64,000 nt of DNA from Malachius bipustulatus. Its lineage: Eukaryota; Arthropoda; Insecta; Coleoptera; Melyridae. This document shows positions 54,892 to 64,000 of the stretch, one piece after another. The DNA lies in NCBI GenBank assembly GCA_910589415.1, contig OU342630.1, positions 1,488,001-1,552,000 of the forward strand. The letters run 5' to 3'. Position 1 is the stretch's first letter. Each line of letters begins with the position of its first letter. A model generated the notes under the pieces. The model was not told the DNA's origin. It did not search any database and saw only the letters and a list, made by a program, of their open reading frames with translations. A program made the translations under genes and the position numbers.

Positions 54892-56459
54892 CAGGGTGTG
54901 TCATCGGAAAGGTAACAAGCCTAATAGTTTGGAAAGTGAAGATCTAAGCAAAAAACGCCGAAACAGGTCGATTTTGTTATCGAGAAGGACATATTTTTGT
55001 GACAAATTTAACTACCCAAGTTCACCCCCTTGGCAGGGATAGCTACCCCTTTGCTTATCATCATAGGAAACAGCTATCGAGTGATTCATCATTTGAAAGC
55101 TACTTGGATTCTCTTTACAACGATATCCAAAATTTTGGGCTGGTCCAACGAAAACGTATCTCGCCCTAATAACTTGGAAACTGAAGATGTACGCGAAAGA
55201 CACCGAAACAGGTCGATTTTGTTATCAAATTAGGCATATTTTCGTGACAAATTTAACCTTTAAGTGGTAAGGTGGAACGACTTACTCTTACGCCAACGCG
55301 GTGTCTCACAGGCACGGAAGACATTAATGCATCATTGGGGGGTTATGCAATATTTTTGTGTTATTATATGCTTGTTATTTAATTTTTTGAACCTATAATA
55401 ATCGGATACATTTGTGTTTAATTATTATTTATTTGAAAAAAATTAAAAAATTTCACTTTTAAAATCACAATCTCAAAAAATTAAGTTAAAATTCCTAGTC
55501 AATAGGTGGCAATAAAATATAATCAAATAATATTTGATTATATTTTTTTTATTTTTTTTTATTTATGGCTGCAATAAACTGCATTATGTTACTTTCCGAG
55601 ATGTGCAATAAATTGAAGCAAACGGCATAGTTCTTTTAGGAACCTGAAGAGGATAATAGAAAATATTGTTCTTTATGAGACAGTTATTTACTTCCTTTCG
55701 ATGAATGAAAAGTTTATACAAAGCAATATTTATGTTTGCTTTACCCACAATTTGGTGTAATTAATCATAAAAATAAAGTATTCTTTACGGTAACCCGGTG
55801 TCTGCCAGACACAGAACAGGACATGCTATACTTAAAAAATTTATTACTCGCTTCCTGTGTGCACAAAAATTATGAAATTTTGGCTTTAGTTTCCTAAAGG
55901 TACAGTGAAAGAATACACGAACGGAAAAAATTATTTCAAAAGTAATAACAAAAATATAGCACATTGAAAATGTGTCAGTGTCTGAGAGACACCGCGTTAC
56001 CACTTAAAGGTTAACTACCCAAGTTGACGCCCTTGGCAGAGGTAGCTGCCCCATTGCTTATCATCATAGGGAATAGATATCGAGTGATAGATCATTTGAA
56101 AGATACTTGCTATATCTTTACAACTATATCCAACATTTTGGGTTTCGCTTACATACAGGGTGGCCCAACGAAAACGCAACCCGCCTTAATCACTTGTATG
56201 TAGGCCATCCTGTATGTAAGCGAAACCCCAAAGGTTGACATCGTTGTAAAGAGAATTCAAGTATCTTTCAAATGATGTATCACTCCATATCTGTTCCCTA
56301 TGATGATAAGCAAAGGGGTAGCTACCCCTGCCTTGGGTAGTTAAATTTGTCACAAAAATATGTCCACCCCGATAACAAAATCGACCTGTTTAGGCATTTT
56401 TGCATACATCTTCACTTTCCAAATTATTAGGCTTGTTACCATTTCGATGGCCCACCCTG
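54892..56459. mobile_element. TA-type multimeric element, nested
   Basis: Ends CAGGGTGTGTCATCGGAAAG and the decayed complement ATTTCGATGGCCCACCCTG, flanked by TA (54890-54891 and 56460-56461). Two forward units of about 240-300 bp (54940-55145; 55190-56150 minus the piggyBac-type insert) are followed by one inverted unit (about 56190-56420). All contain ACAGGTCGATTTTGTTATC and GCTTATCATCATAGG or their complements. A further CAGGGTGGCCCAACG terminus-like motif sits at the unit border (56156). Confidence 0.85.
55257..56010. mobile_element. piggyBac-type MITE
   Basis: 754 bp between TTAA at 55253-55256 and 56011-56014. It starts CCTTTAAGTGGTAAGG and ends TTACCACTTAAAGG. Subterminal copies of GCGGTGTCT/AGACACCGC occur near both ends and CGGTGTCTGCCAGACAC near 55797. 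The TTAA target and CC-starting ends are the piggyBac signature. Removing it rejoins a sequence matching the sister unit of the host MITE (GACAAATTTAACTACCCAAG). No transposase. Confidence 0.92.
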
Positions 56460-57474
56460 TATAAACGTATGTGCGCAAATGCTTCGTTTTCCAGATACAG
56501 GATGTTATAGGTTTACTTATTTTTTTATAGGTCATTTGCTTTGAAACCGGTCGAGATAAGCAAATAAAATTTGGTGGGTTTTAAGAAGAAGTTATTGAGC
56601 ATTCTTTGACATGCAATTAAGAATTTTATGTAGATCAGTGACGTGCATACGGGTAATGATCTTTTTTTTTTTTTTGAAAAAAAAAAATGGTACGCCACTG
56701 AGATTTTTTATAGCAAACTGTCATTATTTTTTCATGCAGAATCACCCCTTGAAATTTGTCGCAACCCTGTTTATACATGGTGTTAGTAAAAAGTAAAAAA
56801 AAATAATGACAGTTTGCTATGTATGTGCGCAAATGCTTCGTTTTCCAACATAAAGGTTTTCTTCAAAAAATTATTTATTGCTAATAATATAATGCAATAA
56901 CATTAAACCATAACCATAACAGAAAATAATTCTTTTTTATGCAAACTAAAATTTTTATGCATACAAATGGCGCCCCGTACAAAAAAAGACAGGAGAGGTT
57001 TTTTATCACAAATTAAACGAGAAATTAAAAAATGGTTTTTAATTAAAAAAATATAATTGGCGTACCATTTTTTTTCTTTAAAAAAGTTGAAATCATTACC
57101 CGTATGCGCGCCACTGATGAACATAAAATTCTTAATTGCATGTCAAAAAATGTGCAATAATTTTCTCCTAAAATCCACCAAATTTAATTTGCATATCTCG
57201 AAGGGTTTCAGAACAAATAAATAAATAAACAGTTTTTAAATAAACCTATAACACCCTGTATCTGGAAAGCGAAGCATTTGCGCACATACATTTATATAGC
57301 AAACTGTCAATCTTTTTTATGTAGAATCAATCCCTGAAGTTTGCCGCACTTACTTACTAACACCCTGTATATGTATTTACAAAAAATGTCACACAGGTAC
57401 ACAATTGGGTACTTAATTGTAAAAAATATGACTTTTATAGTTTGGAAAAAACCTATTTAATTTTCTTGTTACAG

Positions 57475-57705
57475 TTAACTGCCAAAGATTTTTCGCCAAA
57501 CAGCCAGCTCGAAACATTGATTCTAAGCTTCAACGAGATCCAATCGATGAATAATTCTTTAACGAATCTTAAAAAACTAAGATTCCTTAATGTCTCCTAC
57601 AACATGCTTAACGACTTCTCTTTCCAAGAAATTATGGGTTTGGCTGAACTTAAGAAATTAGATATCAGTTATAACAACATCAGAAGAGTCACTGGACCAA
57701 CAATG
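57475..57705 (+). CDS. Host-gene exon encoding leucine-rich repeats
   Basis: 231 bp, open, bounded by TTTTCTTGTTACAG before and GTAAATATC after: good acceptor (with pyrimidine tract) and donor. The length is 77 codons, phase 0 at both ends. It contains about three LRR units: LETLILSFNEIQSMNNSL, LRFLNVSYNMLNDFSF and LKKLDISYNNIRRV, each with L-x-x-L-x-L-x-x-N. A symmetric phase-0 LRR exon is typical of multi-exon extracellular LRR proteins (Toll-like, chaoptin-like and similar). The gene cannot be identified from one exon. No adjacent exon is visible in the window, so long TE-filled introns are likely. Confidence 0.75.
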
Positions 57706-58050
57706 GTAAATATCAAATTAATTATTATTTACCACCCTGATAATTTGAAAACTATCTAACAAGTTGCCATGTTCCACAAAAGACAAAGATGGAGAAACTG
57801 ACTTTTCGGCTTAATTCTTCGATAATAGTTCTATTGTATAAAAAAAAAACATCGATATTAGTGAAATTTTATTACTGCTTCATAATTAAAAAACCTTCTT
57901 GCGTATCAATCGAAAAAATAGTGTATATTAATGCGATAAAATTATGAATATTTTCAACATTTAAATTGGCTTTCTGAAATTCTTGTTGATCACGTCATAT
58001 TAGCGTAATTGTTTCCTGTAAAAATTTCATTTTTCATTTTTTTTTATTAA
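57706..58050. other. Likely intron of the LRR gene
   Basis: AT-rich, non-coding, directly after the donor. Nothing else recognised. Confidence 0.5.
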
Positions 58051-59720
58051 AATGCATTATGCCCTGCGGGGAAATCCCTATAAGGCTCTGGGAGCGGTGC
58101 ATGAGCGGAGATGTCGATTCACGTTATCTTTGAATGGTTGCAGGTTTTATTCATCAGGAAATACGCCCTTTGGAATGCTTTTTCAAAGTGCTGCGGTTCT
58201 ATACATGAAAAAAGTCAGAAATATGGTGGTTCGAGGTGTAACGAGCTGAATCTGATACGGATAAGCCTCTGTGGCTCGACGTGTATTTCTGCCGTCTTGT
58301 TCTAGGTGAAATCAAGCGCGGCCACGTCTTTTTAAGACTTTCCATAAAAATATCTGTAAAACAGACTTAGGTCAGCTACTTTTCTTCGATGTTCGAGAGA
58401 AGCTAATTTTTTTGTGAAATCTGCGTCCCAATCAAGTGGCTTTTCTGAATGGAGTCGAGTAAACTCAGCGTATGTTTGGGAGCTGAGCTCCAAACATGTG
58501 AGCAGTACTCCAAGGATGGTTGGATTTGAGCCTTGTATAAGAGGAGAGGCTGTTAGTTGTGGTGTATAAAATTTCTTCGTGCCGACGAGTGTTCCAAGTT
58601 TTTGAAAAGCACGCTTCGCCAGACCTGCAACATGAGCATGCCAAGACACGTTCGCTCCGAGGTTTACTCCAAGTAAACAAAGAGATAACGATGGAGTAAG
58701 AGAGTGTCCCGCCATCGCCATATCTAGCTCCAAAACGTTGGCCTTTTTGGAGAAGTTTACTGCTTGGGTTTTTCCAGCAAAAAATTTTACTTGGTTTCTG
58801 TCGCCCCAAGATAGAATCTCTTGTAAGTCATTGTTGAGTATGGCAACTTCTTGCTCTCTTAGAGTATGTGACGATGGCAGATGTTCGCGCATCTTAGGCA
58901 TAAGAAGATGATATAAGTGTACTCTCATCGTCAAAACTGTGTATTGGGTTTTTTGTTGTTTCAAGCAAGTCGTTTATAAATATTATAAAGAAAATCGGAG
59001 ATAAAATGGATCCCTGAGACACACCGGCATTGATGGAAAAGATCTCAGAAAGAATTCCATCGACTACCACCTGTAATGAACGATCTTCGAGATAGCTCGC
59101 AAGCCACAAACAAAATTTCTCGGACATGCCATAAGCCTGCAGTTTTGCCAACAAGCCATCATGCTAGATACCCTCGAAAGCTCTAGAAATATCAAGCGCA
59201 ACCCCTCGAAACTCCTCATGGGGCTCGATTGCGCTGTTCCACAGCGCAGTGACGTAGGTGAGGGGGTCACCAGTTGATAACTGTTTGCGGAATCCGTATT
59301 GGCGGCCGCTGATTATATATTAGCTCCTTCCAAGTACTTTATAAGATGTTGGTTAATAGCTTTCTCCACAGTATTGGATATTACTGAAAGCACTGCCACT
59401 GGTCAACAGTTATTCAGTGAGGTCTTTTTGTCTTTCTTGGGAATAGGCTGAACCCGTGCACATTTCCAGGAGCAAGGAAATATTCCCTTTCCATAAGACA
59501 TGTTGAAAAGTCAACAGAAAACAGATGACAGCTGTACGATAACAGGTACGTCATCGGGCTCAGAAGCTTTGTTGGGATTTAAGGCTAACATAATGCCCTT
59601 TATGTCACGCTGTCGGAAATAGTGGAGAGGGTCTGTCAAAAAATTTTCAAAAATTTAATCGACGCCCTGGCGGAGAAATGTGCTTGCGAAGACATCGGCA
59701 ATGGGTTTTTTGCACATAAC
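58051..59720 (-). pseudogene. LINE-F: decayed LINE RT, 5'-truncated
   Basis: Minus-strand RT similarity over several frames. Near 59500 is an ALNPNKASEPDDVPV-type segment, followed by FPCSWKCARVQPIPKK and an FEG-x-x-HDGLLAKL block. GVSQGSILSPIFFIIFINDL is at about 59020, then FDDESTLIS where the family has ADDS. The thumb is NDLQEILSWGDRNQVKF and LLGVNLGANVSWHAHV. It ends at about 58332 (RYFYGKS) followed by a 3' non-coding segment. No RNase H or endonuclease is seen. Confidence 0.75.
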
Positions 59721-60160
59721 TCGCTTAATTCAACTCTGAGCATAGTAAGTATCCTGTAAAAAAATGAAGAGCTCTCGAAGACGCGTAATTTGAAGTTTCA
59801 ATGGTCCAAATCGGTCAAACGGTTCTCGAGATATCGCATTTTCAATTTCAAGGCCCTTTCTTCAGGGTTCCGCCGCGGTGCGAAAACACCGCCGTCCGTG
59901 TTCGCGTGTTTTGCATGGAAAAAATCGACTTAGGGACTTAATTTTTTTTTCCATCGACAGACAGCAGTGTCCTCAATGATGCCTGAAATTTTGAAGTCGC
60001 TATCTCGATTAGAGGGGGAGGGGGAGGGGAAATCATAATTAAAATTCAAATTGCTATAACTTTCGCTAATATTGGGGCATCGGGCTCAACCAATGGGAGA
60101 TGACACTTTGGAATGCCTACTTTAAAATGGTATTTTTTTTTTTTTTCGATTCCGCCAATA
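59721..60160. other. Non-coding
   Basis: No gene. It contains GGGTTCCGCCGCGGTGCGAA (59876) and a purine run near 60015-60030. Possibly the body of a repeat linked to the hairpin that follows. Confidence 0.4.
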
Positions 60161-60164
60161 TTGG

Positions 60165-60890
60165 CAACATGCCAACAGAAAAACCGATTTCCCTCCCCCC
60201 TTTTTTTTCTTAAAACTGTTTTTTTGCCATGAAAGATGGGGGTGTGGGTAAAATCTTTGATTTGAGCTCCAGTAGACCTCGATCGGACCATTATTAAGGT
60301 CACAGGGTCACCAAACGCGTTTGGTCCTGAAGAATGGCAAGGATTAGGGTTAGCGGGTTCCGCTACCCGGCATTTTTTAGGGCTAAGTGTCCCCTTTCAA
60401 GATTTTTTTACCCCATGTCGCTATCTTAATTAGGGCCTGCACACGGACGTGATATGTAAACCAATTAATCTAGCCGCGGAGCCGCGAGAGCCGGGGGCGA
60501 AGCCTAGCGCTCCCTCTCTTTCTCTCTTCTCTCACAGACACACACGCTAGATTAATTGGTTTACATATCACGTCCGCGTGCAGGCCCTAATTAAGATAGC
60601 GACATGGGGTAAAAAAATCTTGAAAGGGGACACTTAGCCCTACAAAATGCCGGGTAGCGGAACCCGCTAACCCTAATCCTTGCCATTCTACAGGACCAAA
60701 CGCGTTTAGTGACCCTGTGACCTTAATAATGGTCCGATCGAGGTCTACTGGAGCTCAAATCAAAGATAAAAAAAATTCCCGTCTGATGACGAAAAAATTT
60801 TTAACCACACCCCCTTCTTTCATGGCAAAAAAACAGTTTTAAGAAAAAAAAGGGGGGAGGGAAATCGGTTTTTTTGCGGGCATCTTGTAA
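60165..60890. repeat. Long near-perfect hairpin with arms over 300 bp
   Basis: The left arm 60165-60480 and right arm 60547-60890 are complementary with only a few mismatches and one insertion (a segment near 60770-60800). A loop of about 66 bp is GC-rich at the left (CGCGGAGCCGCGAGAGCCGG) and CT-rich at the right. Landmarks are GGTTAGCGGGTTCCGCTACC in the left arm and GGTAGCGGAACCCGCTAACC in the right. No coding sequence and no clear target duplication. If transcribed, either strand would form a long double-stranded RNA. Confidence 0.93.
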
Positions 60891-61555
60891 CGGTCCAAAT
60901 TTTATTTTACTTAATTCCGGGTTTTATTATTAAAATATTATATTTCTCATAAATTCAGTCAGTCATATCGACGGGATTCAACGTTCGTCGATAAGGTTTT
61001 TTTTTATCAGCGCTCGAACGGTCGGAACTGCGAGGCGAGGCCGGCAGATTGGATAGAAGAGAATAAGTCGAGAAAAGAGGCGTTCGATTGCAATTTTCCA
61101 ATAGTCCAGTTTACGATAACTTCCGGATTGTGTGTGATTTAACCGGGATAATTGTTGGAAAATTATTGTGTTGAAGTCGTTTATTTGATGGTTGGATGTC
61201 ATCGGCGACTAAAACATCACCGCTAGAAGTGGGATTCTTTTCGGCGTCTCCAAGAGACTACTATTTTCTATTTACTGCCTATTACCATCATTATTCTACT
61301 GGGTGCCCCTAAACTGTCTTACTTAGGGGTTTGTTCGGAGGGCGGAAAAGTGCAGGAAGGCAATAGAAGTGCTGTAGGAAGCGATTGGGCTCCATTGGTC
61401 TAGGACTAGGGAACGTGAGCGTCCGTGTGACTTCCTGTGACAGAGCGAGCTTCGCCTACTGGGCGAAAGGGCTGGTCCGAGGTTCTTCTTCAAGTGGATG
61501 TTCCTGCTCCAGGATAGTGATGAGTACCTTTCCTAATTTACTATTTCGATAGTCT
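60891..61555. other. Non-coding; possible LTR start
   Basis: It begins TGTAACGGTCCAAATTTTAT right where hairpin complementarity fades, which resembles a gypsy LTR start, but no end or partner copy was found. The sequence has mixed GC content and no gene. Confidence 0.35.
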
Positions 61556-64000
61556 TCTTCTTCTTCTTCTTCTTTAGGTTTTTGGCCTTTAGCTTGTTTG
61601 TAAGCTATTTGGCCAGCTCATTACTGTTTTTCTTGTGCTGTAGCCATCAGGGTACTCAGTAAAGAGTGTCTGAGATGACTCATTCCCTGAGTGGACTGAC
61701 TTTCTTCTATTTTGGTTCTTGATGGTGTGAATTGTTGAAGTATGGTGTGGGTAGTTAGTTTGGGACAGATAGCACAAACAAAGGAAAAGACTTTTCACGC
61801 TTGAGGGCAACAGCCAAGCGACTTACACAGACCGAAACGTTGCCTCGGAAACAAGAACCCAGGATAGGTGAAGAAAGATGGATCTGAAATAAAATTATCG
61901 GTAAATGTTGTTTGTTTACAAAATAACAATAGTTGTTTTTATATGTCATTCGTTTACTAGGTCACATTATTTCTATCCCTTTGTTGTCATCAATTTTATG
62001 TTGTCGTGAGGGAAGATGCGTAGCATTGTTATATTTTTATTTTGTTGTAGTCGATGAAATTTATCAGAATTTTCTGCGATTTTTTGTTCATTTCTTTTAA
62101 TATGGTTTGGAGGTTGGCGGGAAGTTGGATCCCATTCTTTGCGAAGTCAAAATAGATGTCATAATTTTCAATTCTATTGATGGGGCATTCTAGAATTCCA
62201 TGTGTTATGTTTCCATAGCCCCCGCATTCGCAGTATGGTTCTTCTGCTCTTCCTATCATGTGTAGGCGGTCTTGAGTGAGGCAATGACCTGATCTTAAGC
62301 GAATCATCATTGTGAGATGTCTTTTGTTTTTTATTCCGGTTGTTGAGAACCATGGTTTATCTGGGAAGGATTCTTGTATGGATCTGTACCATCTACCTTT
62401 GGTCTGAGATTGGTCGTTCCATTCAGCTGCCCACCTTTTGAGTATTCTATCTTTAAGCGTTATTTCTATGTCGCGTATATCTGGTTTAAGTGTGAGAGGT
62501 ACATTTAAATTTCTGCCAACATTCGCTAGGTTATCTGCTATCTCGTTGCCTGTTATGTTGGAGTGGCTAGGAATCCAGCATAGCTTGAATGTGAATCCCT
62601 TGTTTTTTGACTGGGACATGACTTTTCTCGTATCTAGGGAGATGTAGTCTTCTCTCGCATTGAACTCGCAATTTTTCAATCTTTCTATGGCACTAAGAGA
62701 ATCCGACAGAATTATTTTTTTTTTTGAATCTTTTGAAATTGCTAATTCCATCGCTTTTTGGATGGCTATTATCTCTGCTGTGCATATCTGTAGAAAATCT
62801 GGCAATCTTGCTGAAAAGGATATCTTTAATTTTGGGCTATGAATTCCTATACCTGAGGTTTTGCTGTACTTCGAAGCATCAGTATAAATTAGGGTGTAGT
62901 CTTGGTTTTTATACGATTCAATGTTTTGTAGGAATCTTTGATTAGTGTATGGGTCATTCTTTGTAATATTAAGATTAATTGAGCTTAGTTCTGCGACTTG
63001 GTGTCTATATTCAACCTCGAAACATGGCAAAAGTTTTCCCCTCCTTATTATATTTTGGAATGTGGCTATTTCTGGTAAAATTTCAATTAGGTGTGGGGCT
63101 TTTTTATTTCTCCAAAAAATGTTGATTGAGTGGTATTCTCGGTGTAGTTCATTTATGATGGGAATTAACGGGTGTCTGTCATATCGTATTATTTTTAAAT
63201 AGAATTTTGTGGCAAGCCATCGGCGCCTGCTTTCGAGAGACATTTCTCCGCACTCTGCTAGTAAAACGTTTGTGGGAGTTGTTTTCATTAGGCCTGTGAT
63301 GGCTCTGAGAGCTTTGAACTGGGCTGTATTTAGGCTGTTTTCTGTCTTTTTTTGCATTGGGCTTAATACAATCCCACCGAAATCTAGATGAGATCTTACC
63401 ATGCTGTAATATATTAGTAATGATATTTTAGGGTCAGAACCCCACCAAACTCCTGAGATAGCCCTGATTATGTTGATACCTTGGTTTGCTTTTTTTATTG
63501 CGGTATTTACATGGTTTTTCCAGTTAAGAAATTCATTGAATTGTACTCCGAGGTATGTAACATCTGTTTTCCTGGGAATAACTTTTGATCCTATCGTTAT
63601 AGGGGGTATTATACTTTTTGACTTTCTTTTTCTAAACCATACATACTCAGATTTTTCAGGGGATATACTAAGTTCATGTTTGTTGAACCACCTTAATAGT
63701 GATTCTAGTGCTTTATTTATTGACGTTGTCATGGTGTTAACGTTGGATCCCTGAGTGATTAGAACAATGTCGTCAGCATACGACAACATTTTTACTTCTT
63801 TTGGAATTACTTTGAATGCTAGATATAAGTTGAATAAGAGGGGGCTTAAAGGCGAGCCTTGAGCTATCCCTTTGTTAGCGGATTGTGGGCCATGGATGTC
63901 ATTGTTTTTGTCTTTCGCAAATATGTTTCTGTTAGATAGAATGTTGTAGATGATATTGGCATACTTCACTGGAACTTTGATATTGGTAAGATATTCATGT
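61556..64000 (-). mobile_element. LINE-B: I/Jockey-type LINE, continues beyond window
   Basis: On the minus strand the end of ORF2 is followed by about 470 bp of 3' non-coding sequence and a (GAA)n tail at 61556-61576. The 3' region is homologous to LINE-A (for example GACTTTTCACGCTTGAGGGC in both). It is more intact than LINE-A, with RNase H present and no frame breaks in the visible part. Confidence 0.93.
62029..64000 (-). CDS. LINE-B ORF2: RT and RNase H, N-terminus beyond edge
   Basis: Open from the window edge to the stop at 62029, about 657 codons without breaks. RT: GIAQGSPLSPLLFNLYLAF, LSYADDIVLITQGS, HELSISPEKSEYVWF and TYLGVQFNEFLNWKNHV. RNase H: LIYTDASKYSKTSGIGIHS, ICTAEIIAIQKAMELA, IILSDSLSAIERL and CWIPSHSNITGNEIADNLAN, giving the full D-E-D-D set. 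A C-terminal finger (CECGGYGNITHGILEC) follows. The endonuclease and ORF1 would lie to the right of the window. The visible part looks functional. Confidence 0.93.
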   Translation of the reverse strand, partial: HEYLTNIKVPVKYANIIYNILSNRNIFAKDKNNDIHGPQSANKGIAQGSPLSPLLFNLYLAFKVIPKEVKMLSYADDIVLITQGSNVNTMTTSINKALESLLRWFNKHELSISPEKSEYVWFRKRKSKSIIPPITIGSKVIPRKTDVTYLGVQFNEFLNWKNHVNTAIKKANQGINIIRAISGVWWGSDPKISLLIYYSMVRSHLDFGGIVLSPMQKKTENSLNTAQFKALRAITGLMKTTPTNVLLAECGEMSLESRRRWLATKFYLKIIRYDRHPLIPIINELHREYHSINIFWRNKKAPHLIEILPEIATFQNIIRRGKLLPCFEVEYRHQVAELSSINLNITKNDPYTNQRFLQNIESYKNQDYTLIYTDASKYSKTSGIGIHSPKLKISFSARLPDFLQICTAEIIAIQKAMELAISKDSKKKIILSDSLSAIERLKNCEFNAREDYISLDTRKVMSQSKNKGFTFKLCWIPSHSNITGNEIADNLANVGRNLNVPLTLKPDIRDIEITLKDRILKRWAAEWNDQSQTKGRWYRSIQESFPDKPWFSTTGIKNKRHLTMMIRLRSGHCLTQDRLHMIGRAEEPYCECGGYGNITHGILECPINRIENYDIYFDFAKNGIQLPANLQTILKEMNKKSQKILINFIDYNKIKI

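Larger units (their letters stand above)
54818..57367. mobile_element. TA-type multimeric element, outer
   Basis: The outer termini are CAGGGTGTTAGTAAATAAAT and TTACTAACACCCTG, flanked by TA (54816-54817 and 57368-57369). The interior holds a nested element (54892-56459), then an inverted pair of about 180 bp (56530-56660 against 57080-57240). There are also extra internal end-like copies: 56700-56790 contains AGCAAACTGTCATTATTTTT and a decayed ACATGGTGTTAGTAAA. This is the same multimer style as the element at 14504-15710. No transposase. Confidence 0.85.

Noticed and set aside
56611..57124. Several 61-73 codon frames on both strands
   Set aside because: They fall in inverted-repeat MITE sequence with poly-A/poly-T runs; mirror frames on both strands are expected.
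61556..61576. (TTC)n microsatellite as an independent repeat
   Set aside because: It coincides with the 3' tail of LINE-B, and the same run ends LINE-A at 8027-8042.
1..64000. CRISPR array, phage, plasmid or bacterial operon
   Set aside because: No regularly spaced short repeats or prokaryotic gene order. Splice signals and eukaryotic transposons throughout.

Overview
The window is animal, almost certainly insect, nuclear DNA. It is AT-rich and is built largely from transposable elements of types that coexist in insect genomes: Ty1/copia, Ty3/gypsy and BEL/Pao LTR retrotransposons; LINEs with an apurinic-type endonuclease and RNase H; a LINE with a restriction-like endonuclease; and short inverted-repeat DNA elements of mariner-like (TA target), hAT-like (8-bp target) and piggyBac-like (TTAA target) type. 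The species cannot be named from the sequence. I see no bacterial operon, CRISPR array, rRNA gene or convincing tRNA gene. The one well-supported host-gene piece is a 231-bp leucine-rich-repeat exon at 57475-57705 (+), bounded by an AG acceptor and a GT donor. A THAP-like fragment (34437-34570) and a GC-rich arginine-rich candidate exon (42266-42454, -) are weaker.

Layout. 1-8026: a copia-type gag-pol on the minus strand, in one reading frame apart from two TGA stops, split by a 4.75-kb gypsy element (Gypsy-1, 1118-5868) with identical 193-bp LTRs and the 5-bp duplication CTAAC. 8027-about 13340: LINE-A (-), ending in a (GAA)n tail inside copia gag, itself interrupted by a mariner-type element (9617-10271). 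13720-18735: a decayed, 3'-truncated gypsy (Gypsy-2, +) carrying a 1.2-kb multimeric TA element and a 414-bp SINE-like insert. 19476-22464: a 3-kb inverted-repeat element with another hairpin element inside. 22880-29057: two abutting TA-type elements; the second contains a solo LTR and a hAT element 20 bp apart, and the hAT contains LINE-C. 29881-30349: an 8-bp-duplication MITE. 31444-34275: a decayed restriction-like-endonuclease LINE (+). 34600-38678: a BEL/Pao polyprotein (-). 38970-40320: a LINE remnant (-) with a TA-type MITE. 40395-40695: a second, 5'-truncated LINE-C copy. 41200-44765: unclassified repeats (an 0.8-kb direct repeat, a 216-bp tandem repeat, an inverted pair). 45172-54265: a complete 9.1-kb gypsy (Gypsy-3, -) with 1.76-kb LTRs and the 4-bp duplication ATAC. 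54818-57367: nested multimeric TA-type elements with a piggyBac-type insert. Then come the LRR exon, a LINE-F remnant (-), a long hairpin (60165-60890), and LINE-B (-), a relative of LINE-A that runs off the right edge.

How the parts relate. This is a layered record of insertions rather than a set of cooperating genes. In many cases the target-site duplications allow the order of events to be read, because removing the insert restores an open frame or a matching sister copy. Gypsy-1 and Gypsy-3 look young (identical or nearly identical LTRs), and both have only a few breaks in their genes. The short TA-type elements appear to be deletion derivatives of a mariner-like transposon: one keeps a piece resembling the N-terminal DNA-binding region of such transposases, another a piece resembling the extreme C-terminus.

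I did not find an undescribed gene system. The most unusual observations are a relic primer-binding site captured inside both LTRs of Gypsy-3, multimeric MITEs in two unrelated sites, the long hairpin at 60.2-60.9 kb, and the unclassified repeat locus at 41-45 kb.
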